Origin: Tritrichomonas musculus
Taxonomy: Eukaryota > Parabasalia > Tritrichomonadida > Tritrichomonadidae
Direction of reading: 5' to 3'
NCBI GenBank assembly: GCA_039105265.1
Contig: JAPFFF010000001.1
Span: forward strand, 1,860,001 to 1,924,000
DNA: 64,000 nt
In this document: positions 20,221-30,906 of the stretch, one piece after another
How the letters are laid out: each line of letters begins with the position of its first letter
Numbering within the stretch: position 1 is the first letter of the stretch
Notes under the pieces: model-generated
The model's input: only the letters and a program-made list of their open reading frames with translations
Databases searched by the model: none
What the model was told of the DNA's origin: nothing
Program-made: the position numbers and the translations under genes

Positions 20221-23200
20221 GTTGGTTAATAATGAATACAAAGGCGATGAATCTAACAGCGAAATGGAATATATTTGATGAATTAACAATGCTTGGAGTA
20301 TTATCAGTAATGTTTGGTGATATGATGCAAATTCCTGTCTTTGGATATAAGAACGAATTGACAGAAAGAGTAATTGCATCATTTGTGACACCACTTGCAT
20401 CAATTGCATTTCGACCTTTGAATCGAATTCCCCAAATTACATGTTCGAATCTGTTTCCAAGGTTTTCTTCAACGGGCTTTGATATTTGATATATCATGCT
20501 ATCTTTATAATCATTTGATTGGCCAGTTAGAAGCCTAATTGAAGAATCAGCATCCAAAATTAAGGGACCATATAAATTAATTATTGATAAATGTTCTAGC
20601 ACTAACGCGTTCAAGTCGCGTTTTAATTATTGATAAATGTTCCTCTCTTTCTTCGTATGAAAAGAAGCGTGAATTTCTTTGTCCAAATATTCTTTTTTCA
20701 TTTTGGTTATTTGCATGATTATATTCATTCAATGAATTGTTGGAATAGAATTGATCATACATATAAAGACATAAGAATTTACATTGCACAACTCGAATGT
20801 TGTATTTGTTAACGAGCTCTTGAAAATTCAATGTTCTTAACAAAATATCTTCAATATCATCACAGTAAGGTAATATGGAATCATATTCAAGCATCAAATC
20901 TTCTGTATCTGAATCTCTCCAATCAACAGCAAATAATTGAATATCGCTCATTAGAGTATTGTATGAAATATCATTATGGCTTATTGTTTTATACATTTCA
21001 ATCTATAGATTGCCTGATCTCATTACATTCCATACAACTCGTTTTCTTTCATTTGGTTGAAGAACCAATTTTCCATAATGTTCATTTTTATTTTTGATTA
21101 AATTCAATTCAATTCTATCATTTTCAATCTCATAAATATATGCGCTTATGACTTTAATGTCAGTAAATGTGAATAGATAGATCAATGGATCGTCTGTTGG
21201 GTTGAAAATATCAGAGTAGTTGTTAAGAGTTGAGCAGGCAGCATTATTTGTATACTTTTCATATTGATATGATGCACTCTTTTTCCAAAGTGGAGCGAAG
21301 TACCAAACTGGAAAATCGGCAACATTATCATATCTTCTTAAAAGATGATAAATTTGTATCATGTTTTCTAATCGAGTTGGAATATTGAAATCAATTTCAG
21401 CAACTTCATTTAGGTTGTTAACAAGTAATTCAGGAACATTTCTGCTTCTAAAGCATTTCTTTTCGCATTCATAAAATGACATTATTTGTTCATTTTCAAG
21501 ATTGTTGATAGCTAAAGTTGAAAGATGATGAATATAAATAGGATTAAAATCATTAGTCATGAATAAAAGCTTATCTTGAATGTAATTCAAAAACTCGGGC
21601 ATGTATTGCTGGATCATTGGCGACTTGATCATCATACAATCAACAATGGTAAGTTTTGCGCATATTCTTTGGGCTGATGTTGTGCAATTATCAATAAAGA
21701 TCCAAAGGAGGAGGAGAAGGACCATTGGGGTGTCAATAAGCCAAGATCCAGATTCATCAATTTCAATCTTACCTTTTGATCCATCTGCAAAATTAATCAC
21801 GAAATCATTTTGGCCCCTTTCGAAACGAGCAATTTGCTCTGGCTTAATATACACCAGATCTTTTTTATGTATTAAACTATGATAAGTACGATCTTGTGCC
21901 ATGATTACGAGTTGTTTTCCAAGATTATTCATAATAGTTTCTGATTTAATAAGTGTTTTCAAAGCAATGTAAAATATTTTTATATTTCTATTATGAAGAT
22001 AGTTTAAAGCACAACTCCTGAAAAATCCTTCATTTAATTGATAAGGGAATTCACCACTCATTAATTTTGATTTGCTGAACGAACCAACAGCTACAACAGC
22101 TGATTTAATTAATGAAAAAGCTATCTGCCAATCAAGTGATCCTGGATCATTTATTGCTGCTTGAGCGAGTATAACACTTTTAATTTGATTACAGATGCTG
22201 AATTCATTCTTTCTCCCAAGAAGATTATACATTGATGATGATCCTGTGAATGGTAACCGTTCATTGAAACCAACATCTGAAATTTCATTGTTAAAAGGTT
22301 TATTCTTTCCTTCTCTTTCAATTGACTGTGCATTGACGGTTTGGAATCCAAGAGGTGCAATTGATTGGAGATCATCAACAAATGCTTCAATTGGATTAAC
22401 ATTTTCAAAAATGTCATTTGAATAATCAACATTTAAGTTATCAATATTATTAAAACAAATCTGGGAATTAGTGAAATCATCTTGTCTATTCATGTTGAAA
22501 ACAATATTCTCCATTGAGTCAGCTATAAATTCAAGATATGTATATGGCTCAGAAGGACAAAGATGTTCATTGACAATTATCATTGATTGCTCACCAATAA
22601 CCGTGATTTCTAAAGAACCATTCACAATGGATATAGAATCATCTCCTTGATTGATGATTCCCGATGGTATTTTGATAACAATTGGGTCCATTCTATGAAT
22701 AATGAGATATCCATCTCCATTGAATGTTACACTGATGGCATAATCACCAAGTGCCATTATGTTGAATGCAAACAAATGCGTTGAATTTGACTGTTCAATT
22801 CTACCTAATCCAAATTCTGATTCAGGTAATGATCTTTCTGACAAATTAAATGAACTAGTAAGATGCTTATATAAGTTTGTTTGATTAGTAGAAAGGATGT
22901 GGAAGTCAATATAAGGTTTGGCAGATCTTGCAAGAGATGAAAGAAGTTCCTGTGGAATATTTTCATTTGTTGTAGAAATATACTTGGACAATGTTTGCAA
23001 ATAAAGCCTACATAAAAGTGATCCTTGATCTCTCATGCATACTTCAGAAAATGCAAGAATCGTTTCAAAAGAAAGTCCCATTTCCAATTTCAAATCAACA
23101 TCTTGAACAGGTTCAGAAATTTCATTTATATCGAATGTCATCCCTTTACTTAATGGCGTTATTGGTATTTGAAGATAATTTTCTTGTTCACGTTTAGTGC

Positions 23201-26200
23201 ATTTAAACCAAGTTCCGTGACGGTTTCTGATAGCATAATACATGGAATAATCAGAAATGTCACCTCCGATGATTGCAAGAAGGAGGAATATTTCGCCTAT
23301 TGACGAATCAACAGTGATTGATGCTAATATTGTTTGTAGCAGAATTGAGCGTTCATTTCCTGAATTAAGAACAGTTCGAAAACCATATATGATTTCTGGT
23401 AAAGTATTGAACACTGTGCACTTGTTATTTAAACGTTCTGATACAGTATTAAATATGTTTTGTAAGATGCTATTTAATGTACCTGTTTCATCATCTTGAC
23501 ACTTAATAAAAACGGTAAATATCATTTTGATCCATAAAACATCGAATATTATGCTATCATTGTAATTATTGAGAATGAAATTGAATATCTCAATCATTGT
23601 TAGTGTAGGAGCATTCTTTTTCGTGTATATAAGATGGAAGATACTGGCTTTTGCAATATCAGGTAAAAAATGGAAATTCTGAGGTAAAGTGAGGGCTGAT
23701 CTTGCCAAACCAGCAATGGTCATAAAGAAAGGATCTTCCAAACATCTATCATTTGATGCTTTTAAGGATAATTGATTCATTACTTCAATTGCATTTTGCT
23801 TGAAGTAGCTGCATGAAACAAGAACAGTATATAGAATTTCAAGGACAGAAAATCTATCGAAATCGCATACTAACGAAATACAAGTCATATAAAAGATAGT
23901 TAACACTGATAATGCGTTATCATCAAGTTGAGCATGTTCAAGTAAAAATCCTGTTCTTTCAAAAGAATCAACACGTGAAATACCATCAATGATGAATGTC
24001 TGGAAAGTTCTGTTTTGGACAGTATTGAAAAGTGAATTCAATTTAGAAAAGCCACATAAGAGATACTCTAAACGTTTTGGAATGGCCTTTAAAACTTTGT
24101 GGAATAGTGCTGGATCATTATTTTTGATGAATTGCTCTAGATTGTTCAAGCATTCTTTCTTGTCAGCATTGTTTCTTTCCAAATAGTTTTCAAAAACTGG
24201 ATCCAAGTTTATCAAAATACCCAAATTTGCCAAAAATTTATCACTTTGCTTTTCATTTATATTGTTTTGATCATTGCCTTGGGAGTTTTCATTTTGCACA
24301 ATAGATGAATAGCCCAATCTAATCTTTCTGAGCCAATTACAAATTGCTCTCAATTCTGGAGAAATTTTATTATCAGGATTTCTTTCTGAAAGAAGATGAA
24401 AAGTGTTTGTTTGGTGAGTTACAGCTGCCATGATGTATCTGTCAATTATTTCGTATTCTCTTCTCGGAGAGCGGAGATGATTTATTTTACTATATAAATA
24501 GTTCATATCTTCTGATTCATTTCTGATGAAATCGTTTTGAAGAGAAGATAAAAAGATAGTTACATCGCTGATTACATCTGGAGTAAGATTGCGTGAACCA
24601 TTGTTGAAATTGGCATGGATAAGCCACTCATAGTCTTTTTCACATTGATAAGTATTTCCACCTCTGATTAATCCTGAGATAGAAACAGTATAAATCATAT
24701 CGAAGAATCCAATGAACGATTTGAGTGTATCATCGGCTTCAAAGTCTTCACTTAACATTTTCATTATTGAGATACATTTATCATTTATCATAACATTTGC
24801 CAATTGTGTGCAGTTTGTGACTGGAGCCGCAGCTGCAAAGAAGTTGCTGATCAAAGTATACAAAACGCAATCATAATCTAATTTTCTCATTTGTCTATCT
24901 TGGAAAACTTCGATTATTTGTTTTATCATTTCATAAAAATGATTAATAAGAAGACTAGCATAGTCTGTAATAGAGTTTACAAGTTCTGAATTTTCAAGAT
25001 TCAATGGATCTTTATCGATTATTACTTGCATTTCTTCAAATGATTTTTGTTGTGAGGCTAACAACAAATCAACGAGCCATGAATTACGTTCATTTGATCT
25101 TGATTCTCTGAACCAAAGTTCGCCAAAAATTGAAGATAAAAGTTCTTCATTAACAATGAATTTGCTTAGAGCTGCAGTATGTGATAATTTATTTAGTGCC
25201 CATTCATTAAATACATTTCCATTGGCATTATTTGGATGCCTGAATATTTCTTTAATTTGATCAAGTGCAGTTAATGTAATTGAATCAAAGAACAAGTCAA
25301 AGTTATTAATGAGAAAAGCAGACGCAATACGTTTATATTGGCCCAAAAACATATACTCAATCATAGTTGGAAGGATTTCGTTCGCAATTTTCTTGCTTTT
25401 ATATTTTGTCAAGTTAAGATCAAGTAAAATAATTAACGCATTAGTCAAATTTACATCCAACAAGCAATATTCAAAATGTCTTTTTCTACGTTTTCAGAAG
25501 TTGATATTAAATTTTCAGGAATCGTTGGGGAAAAGGCAATTGGTAGAACATACGTGAGGAGGCGTGATCCTAGGATTTCTGAGTACAAACTATCTTTCAT
25601 TTTGAGCCCGAATAATGATAAATCAGGAGCACCAGTATATGGATGTGAATATATTTTGCTGTTTGGCCCTTCAAAAGAGACAGAGAAGTACGTGCTTGTT
25701 AATACATCAATTGTCATTGCTTCAATGCTCAAATCATCATCTGTAGGGAAATCAATTGTTATTTGATATGCTTCCTCTCTGGTATTGAATGCTTGAGTAA
25801 TTTGAAGCTTTCCGTCTGGTAAGAAGGTTCCAATGAAGCTTCCATTTGTAATCATAATTGTAGATTGGTGCAAACTGCTGAAGTGTTCATAAATATGACT
25901 GTTTTCACTGTTAACAATTCGTCTTTCAGAGCAGGCATCATAAACTTGAAATGATCTATTCACGCTGTTGATCAATGAGTATGTTGCTCCATTACTGCAT
26001 TCACTACGCATATTACAAAGTGCCGGCCTTCTTGATTGTTCAAAATGAACTTCTCCTGAATTGAGCAAATCAACAATTGGTATTTGTGTTGTTGCATTGT
26101 TATCTCTCAAAAAGAGCCATCTTTGAGAGCAGAACAAGAATGTTTCGTTGCTTAAAGTCAAGTTCTCGCCTAAAATAACTTTTCTCTTTTGTGTATAGAT

Positions 26201-26656
26201 GAGCCCTTTGTATATATAGTAAACGTACAACTCTCTTCGATCAGTGAGAATAAATAGAAACTTTCCGTTACTGCAAATTCCATGTTTTATAACATGTCCT
26301 TCAAGTGTTATTGCATTTAGAGGACTTGTCTTTGGAAATGTCATGCATAATCTTGCTTTTGAATACCTTAAAATGTTGTTTAACTGGAAAATATCGTCAT
26401 CGATTTCTCTCCAAACAAATGTTCGACATGGGACAATTGCGGTGGCCATATCTTCACCCATTGCTGGAATAAATATTTGGCGTAATAAATCTTGGTTCTT
26501 AAAGCTTTCAAATGATAAGCCAGTTAAATGAATTAAACTATTCTGTAGCTCTGAAATTCTCTGTTGGTTATCATGAGCCCAAGTATTTCTTAATAATTGC
26601 AAAACTTTGTCAAAATTAATCTCTTCGCGTTCTGAATTTTGATGCCAGTTTCCCAT
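20192..26656 (-). pseudogene. large HECT-type E3 ubiquitin ligase-like gene, decayed
   Basis: Read on the minus strand, a protein of about 2150 residues starts at ATG 26656. The first 401 codons, with no assigned domain, end at 25451; the frame shifts there by one base and continues 1486 codons to an in-frame TAG at 21003-21005. It continues in the same frame to about 20580, then shifts again at a 46-bp duplication. The last part carries WGIRFKGRNAIDASG followed by ISPN, which resembles the start of a HECT domain (W-x-V-x-F-x-GEGAIDAGG … PCPN). HECT ligases form a ubiquitin thioester on a Cys in the C-lobe; no C-lobe or catalytic Cys follows, because the sequence runs into another gene's remains. 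The long middle has alpha-solenoid character and I cannot name its family. The HECT call is moderate. Confidence 0.6.
20577..20642. repeat. 20-bp direct repeat flanking a 26-bp hairpin insert
   Basis: TTAATTATTGATAAATGTTC occurs at 20577-20596 and 20623-20642. The 26 bp between them contain AACGCG-TTCAAGT-CGCGTT, a perfect 6-bp stem with a 7-base loop. The 46-bp gain shifts the frame of the HECT-like gene. Removing one repeat and the insert would make the neighbouring protein segments (EEREEHLSII and NLYGPLILDAD) continuous. Confidence 0.85.
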
Positions 26657-27516
26657 CCCTACAATTGCCAGTGAGTGATTGATTTAAAATATTTATAAAA
26701 TAGTCATTATGGTATATTGTATATCCAATAATAAATCAATTAGTTCAAAATAGTATTTTACCTACTTTTATAAGATAATATCATAAATATTTTTTCTATT
26801 AAATTGAATATTTCCCAACTAATAATTTGATGTTTTATTTCTTTAAGTGATTTTTCGAATAATAATTAATAAAGCAATTGTTTCGTATGAAGTTATTCTA
26901 ATGATAAATATTTTTATTTCATTTATCTTTTTGTGAATATTTGAAATGCTTATTTTTTCAATCTCTCAATTCCTTTGAAATATTGAAACATTATAAAGCA
27001 AGTTTAAACCTTTTAAGAAGCTATTTGGCAATATAGATACAACTTTTTCTCAATTATAAAAGCAATATATTTATCTAAAGAAACTTCTTTTAATGCATTT
27101 ATCAGCGGTTTGCTTCAGTATATTAATCGATTTATATCAGTATCTTCTTTGTTTCTAAAAAAAAGAAAAGCAAATGAAATAATTGTCTACAAAGAATAAT
27201 AAAGTCTGCAAATTGCTTTCAGCATGCTATAAGATTTTATATTTTGGAAGTTTCAACAGTCATTTATTTTATTAAAACACCAAAGTTATTTAATAAAACA
27301 AAATGTTTAACATATTTTTTCCACAAGAACACTTCAAAAAGAATGGTGTTTTAACACAACTTATTTAAGATTTCATCTGAAAAAATTGGAAATATAAAAA
27401 TTTTAAAGGTAAACAAATTTTAATAATAAACAATACATCATAAATGAATAATTCTTTGTATGCTTTTTTGGATTAAGAAAAAACCTTCTTTGAAGTCTGT
27501 AGTGCATTTTGTTCCT
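26657..27516. other. intergenic region
   Basis: This is AT-rich sequence between the decayed E3 gene and the MINDY gene. On the minus strand, TCACTCACTGG lies about 18-28 bases upstream of the E3 start and could be an initiator. I see no gene. Confidence 0.45.
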
Positions 27517-28278
27517 TTAATCTGTTTTCCTTTGTGAAGATTTTCTTGATTCCTCCCAAGACTTGCAATACGTCATTTCAAAGTTCATATCAAAGTACTG
27601 GCGCTCTTCATTAGCTGATGGTAAAGAACTCCATACACAATTTTTACTCCAACGGCCACGAAAAGTAAGAAGGCTGTAAACATGATTTGAGTATTTGTAA
27701 ATGCAGGCAAAATGCGATTTTCTGAAATAAATAAGTGCTTCTCCTTCTTGTATTTCTTTTTCAATTTGCTTAACGCCTGCCTGAGTTATTTGCTTGCTTA
27801 TTTTCGAATACCATGATTTTAAAGCCCTCAAAAGACTTGAACAATGCTTTGAAGAATCTAGTTCTACTATTTGATTAACCAATGAGTCATAATTGCAATT
27901 TTTTATTACTGAATATTTCATTTGCCATTTGGATGGAATCATTGAGTGCATCAATCTGATACCAAGTTTGTTGAGAAATTCCGGATAGTCAATGAAATCG
28001 GTGCATGAATTAAATGAAGGATTCACATAATATCCATTAACAACTTTTTCTAATTCATGGACTTCAGGATTATAGTCTTGAATAATGTTTATGATTGATG
28101 AGGATGAATATATTCCACTTTTAATTGATACTTTTCCTTTTAACACAAGTGAATTAAATATTGCAATCAACAAGCATGGACCATCGTGCTTTTGAAGAAG
28201 AATATTAACTTCCTTTTTTAGAGGGGGAAAATAGATTGTTCTTGTGTGAAAGTTAATAGATTTCTTCTTTTCTTCCAT
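27517..28278 (-). CDS. MINDY-family deubiquitinase (K48-chain type)
   Basis: This 253-residue Cys protease is of the MINDY (FAM63, formerly DUF544) family, whose members trim K48-linked polyubiquitin. The signature is QKHDGPCLLIAIFNSL, with probable oxyanion Gln29 and nucleophile Cys35. The catalytic His is H189 in IYFRKSHFACIYK, matching FRNNHFSTM of the human enzyme. Between them SCTDFIDYPEFLNKLGIRLMH aligns with the conserved TGVSDFEYTPECSVFDLLGIPLYH segment. The protein stops soon after the catalytic core, so it lacks the ubiquitin-interacting tail of human MINDY1. It is intact and single-exon. TCACATTCACTG lies just upstream of the ATG and may be the initiator. The neighbouring E3 gene is dead, so the two need not work together. 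Confidence 0.88.
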   Translation of the reverse strand: MEEKKKSINFHTRTIYFPPLKKEVNILLQKHDGPCLLIAIFNSLVLKGKVSIKSGIYSSSSIINIIQDYNPEVHELEKVVNGYYVNPSFNSCTDFIDYPEFLNKLGIRLMHSMIPSKWQMKYSVIKNCNYDSLVNQIVELDSSKHCSSLLRALKSWYSKISKQITQAGVKQIEKEIQEGEALIYFRKSHFACIYKYSNHVYSLLTFRGRWSKNCVWSSLPSANEERQYFDMNFEMTYCKSWEESRKSSQRKTD

Positions 28279-29227
28279 TCAGTGAATGTGAAAATAAATT
28301 TCAACCATATTTTCAATTGAATAGTTTTTTTAATTCAAATTTTTTGATTTGAAATCTTTTGATTTCTTTCAAAAATTGACTTAGCATCGAACTTTTTTTT
28401 CAAATATTTTGAGAAAATCCCAGAAAAACTATCAATTATTTAAAAAAAAAACAATAAAGATCATTCAAATTATTTTTTTTTTTTTTACACAAATACAATT
28501 GCAATATATGCAGATATATCTCTTTGAATCCAGATGAAACATTTGCAGAAAAAAGCCTATACATTCTTAAATACCTAAAATTAAAATTTTTAAGTAAAAA
28601 GTCAACAAAAGTATATTTTTTTGAGATTCATACATTTTTTAATAAATTAGGAAAAAAGTTCAATTATTTTAAGAGGGTTGTCAACCAATTGAATACTCAT
28701 AAAATCTTATAAAATTTTAACATATTATTCATTCATCTTTGTCTATATTGAATAAGATCACGAATTTTTAAAATAATTAAAAATAACATTTAATTAATAA
28801 AAACAAAATTAATAAATATTTATATTTTAAAAGATTCGAAATATTAGCTGATTTTTAAAAAATGCATATTTTAAATTTTTTATTGATCGATAAGTCATTT
28901 GTAATGTCCTAATGATAAATATCCATAATAAATTGTTTGATTTTATTCAAGTTTTAATTTATGAATGGTCCAAATCATTATTTATCATGTAAATTGTTTG
29001 CAAAATTTTGAGAAATTGGCAGATAGATTTCAAAAGCTATACCTATCATTTATAAAATAAATAAGGATAAATATATATTATTATTTATTTTTTAATTTAC
29101 AACTACCAATTTTGTTATATTTATAATTTAAAATGTATCAATTGTAAATTTAATACATTTTTATTTAGAATAATAAAAGCAAATATCTTTTTATAAATTT
29201 TCAACAATGCATCATTAAAGGTAAAAA
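28279..29227. other. AT-rich intergenic region
   Basis: I see no convincing gene. A 62-codon frame at 28524-28712 has no recognisable motif and AT-driven composition. Confidence 0.5.
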
Positions 29228-29231
29228 GTAT

Positions 29232-29300
29232 GCGTTTCATAGTGGTTTTAATGAGTTCGCCTTGTAAAGGAAAGATCAGTGGTTGGAATTTTATCTATTT
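29232..29300 (+). pseudogene. tRNA-Thr (UGU) relic
   Basis: The segment keeps tRNA landmarks in order: TAGTGGTTTTAATGAG (D arm), TTCGC-CTTGTAA (anticodon arm with TGT), then AGATCAGTGGTTGGAAT (variable and T arm), ending in a T run. The anticodon stem no longer pairs fully, the B box reads GGTTGGAAT instead of GGTTCGAAT, and the acceptor strands do not match. It is most likely a dead tRNA-Thr copy. Confidence 0.5.
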
Positions 29301-29427
29301 TTTTTTTTCATCTCTTTGCAGCATCATCAAATAAAATTACCTGATTTATATTAGAATAATTTGCAGCAATGAATTAATTTTGTAAATGAAATATTTTAAA
29401 AGCAAAAACAAAATAATAAAAAAGATA

Positions 29428-29500
29428 CGCATCTGCAGGGACTCGAACCCGGAATCTCCTCCTTAGAAGGGAGGCGCATTATCCATTATGCTACAGATGC
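29428..29500 (-). tRNA. tRNA-Arg (anticodon UCU)
   Basis: The minus strand gives a full cloverleaf with acceptor stem GCATCTG / CAGATGC (7 of 7 pairs). The anticodon arm is CCTCC / CTTCTAA / GGAGG (anticodon TCT, reads AGA) and the T arm has loop TTCGAGT. There is no intron. A T run follows on the minus strand as polymerase III terminator. AGA is the dominant Arg codon in this AT-rich window. Confidence 0.96.
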
Positions 29501-29689
29501 TTCTGTTTATTCAAATAAACATGAATGCAAGATAAAATTTTTCTTTACAGAAAACTCCTTCAAGCATTTTTCCTTTAAAATGTCTTTAAGTATGACAACT
29601 TCTTTTATGATTTGGCTATACCATTAAACATATATTTGCAATTTTCTTTTATTCTTAAATATATTTATAAATTATTTTTAATTCTTATT

Positions 29690-30306
29690 GAAGATATCGT
29701 ATTGGTGAACTTGTAAAATACCTTGTCTCTTTAGGAAAGATAGATATTAAATTTAATGAATTTTTTTAAATATAGTTTAAATATTGATTTAAATCTGGAA
29801 ATTTTATAAATCAGTTTGGTTTAAAGCTGTAGAATCTGGAAATTTGGAACTTGTCAAATATCTTGTTTCATTAGAGAAATAAAAAACGTAAATTTGATCT
29901 CTCTGAAGTTGACGTTTTTTGTTTTTTTATGGAATTTCAAATTCATTTTGATTCACGAAGGAATTGATAATTGATATAAATTTATAACACTTTATTGCAC
30001 TGTGCAGCTTATAATAATGAAAACGCTGACATTCTCAATTATATATATCTTTTTAGTCTCAAAAAAATCAATATCCTTGCAATGAACGTTTTTTTTACAC
30101 AAATTTCAATAACGTTCCAATATTGCAATTCTTTATGATGTTTTAAGCTTGCTTTTTTTTAATGAAATTAAGATTTATTAATATTTATCAAACGGCTTTC
30201 GACTTTGCTAACATCTTTGGTAAAAAAGAGATGGTAAATCTCATATTTGAGGAAATTAAAACTTATTATTATAATTTTTCTTTTCATTTTTCAAAAAATG
30301 AAAACA
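29690..30306 (+). pseudogene. ankyrin-repeat protein relic
   Basis: Ankyrin-like pieces lie in order on the plus strand, separated by stops and frame changes. They read GELVKYLVSLGKIDIK (near 29705), then AVESGNLELVKYLVSLE (near 29827). After that come CAAYNNENADILNYI (near 30005) and a terminal TAFDFANIFGKKEMVNLIFEE (near 30195) that ends in a stop. Each fits the ankyrin helix pattern. No start codon leads into them. Ankyrin proteins form very large trichomonad families, so a dead copy is unsurprising. Confidence 0.65.
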
Positions 30307-30906
30307 ATTCATTCAATTGAATAAACACTACCTTTTAAATATTTATTTTATATATTTATCTTTTTATAACTAATTAACTGTACAACAAATCATGCCATAT
30401 CTGAATTATATGTTGAATCTGTTCATTCAAATAATAATTTGGTGCATCTCTTCTGGATCCATGTTCATTAAAATTGGGGAACTTTTTCAATTGTGAAAAA
30501 TGAAAATGGAAGACGTTTAATTTAAAATGGCTCATGCTGACGATGAAGGATTTCATCTTATTGACATCAAAAAAGTGGCGACAAACGTCTTTCATTAAGC
30601 CCTTCCACTGAAATCACGATTTATCAATAAAGGAAAAATTCATGAAGTTATGCAAAAGGAAACCAAAGTCCAAACCTTCTTAATTTTTAGATTTTTATAC
30701 TGTAAAATTGTACAAAATGGAAAAAAAAAAAAAATCGCAAAAGTAGAATTGCCCTTACAATTCTTCAGAAAACAAATGAATAAAGTGTCAAATATTGATA
30801 TGCAGTTTGGAAATGTGCATATCATTTTGATTACAATACAAACAAATAAAATAAAAGTATAAATAGTAGTTTTATTTATAAAATATCTAATTCTATATAC
30901 TTTGAG
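30307..30906. other. intergenic region
   Basis: This is AT-rich sequence. The short open frames on both strands (60-73 codons) have no recognisable features. It contains the 3' flank of the BTB/discoidin gene. Confidence 0.45.
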
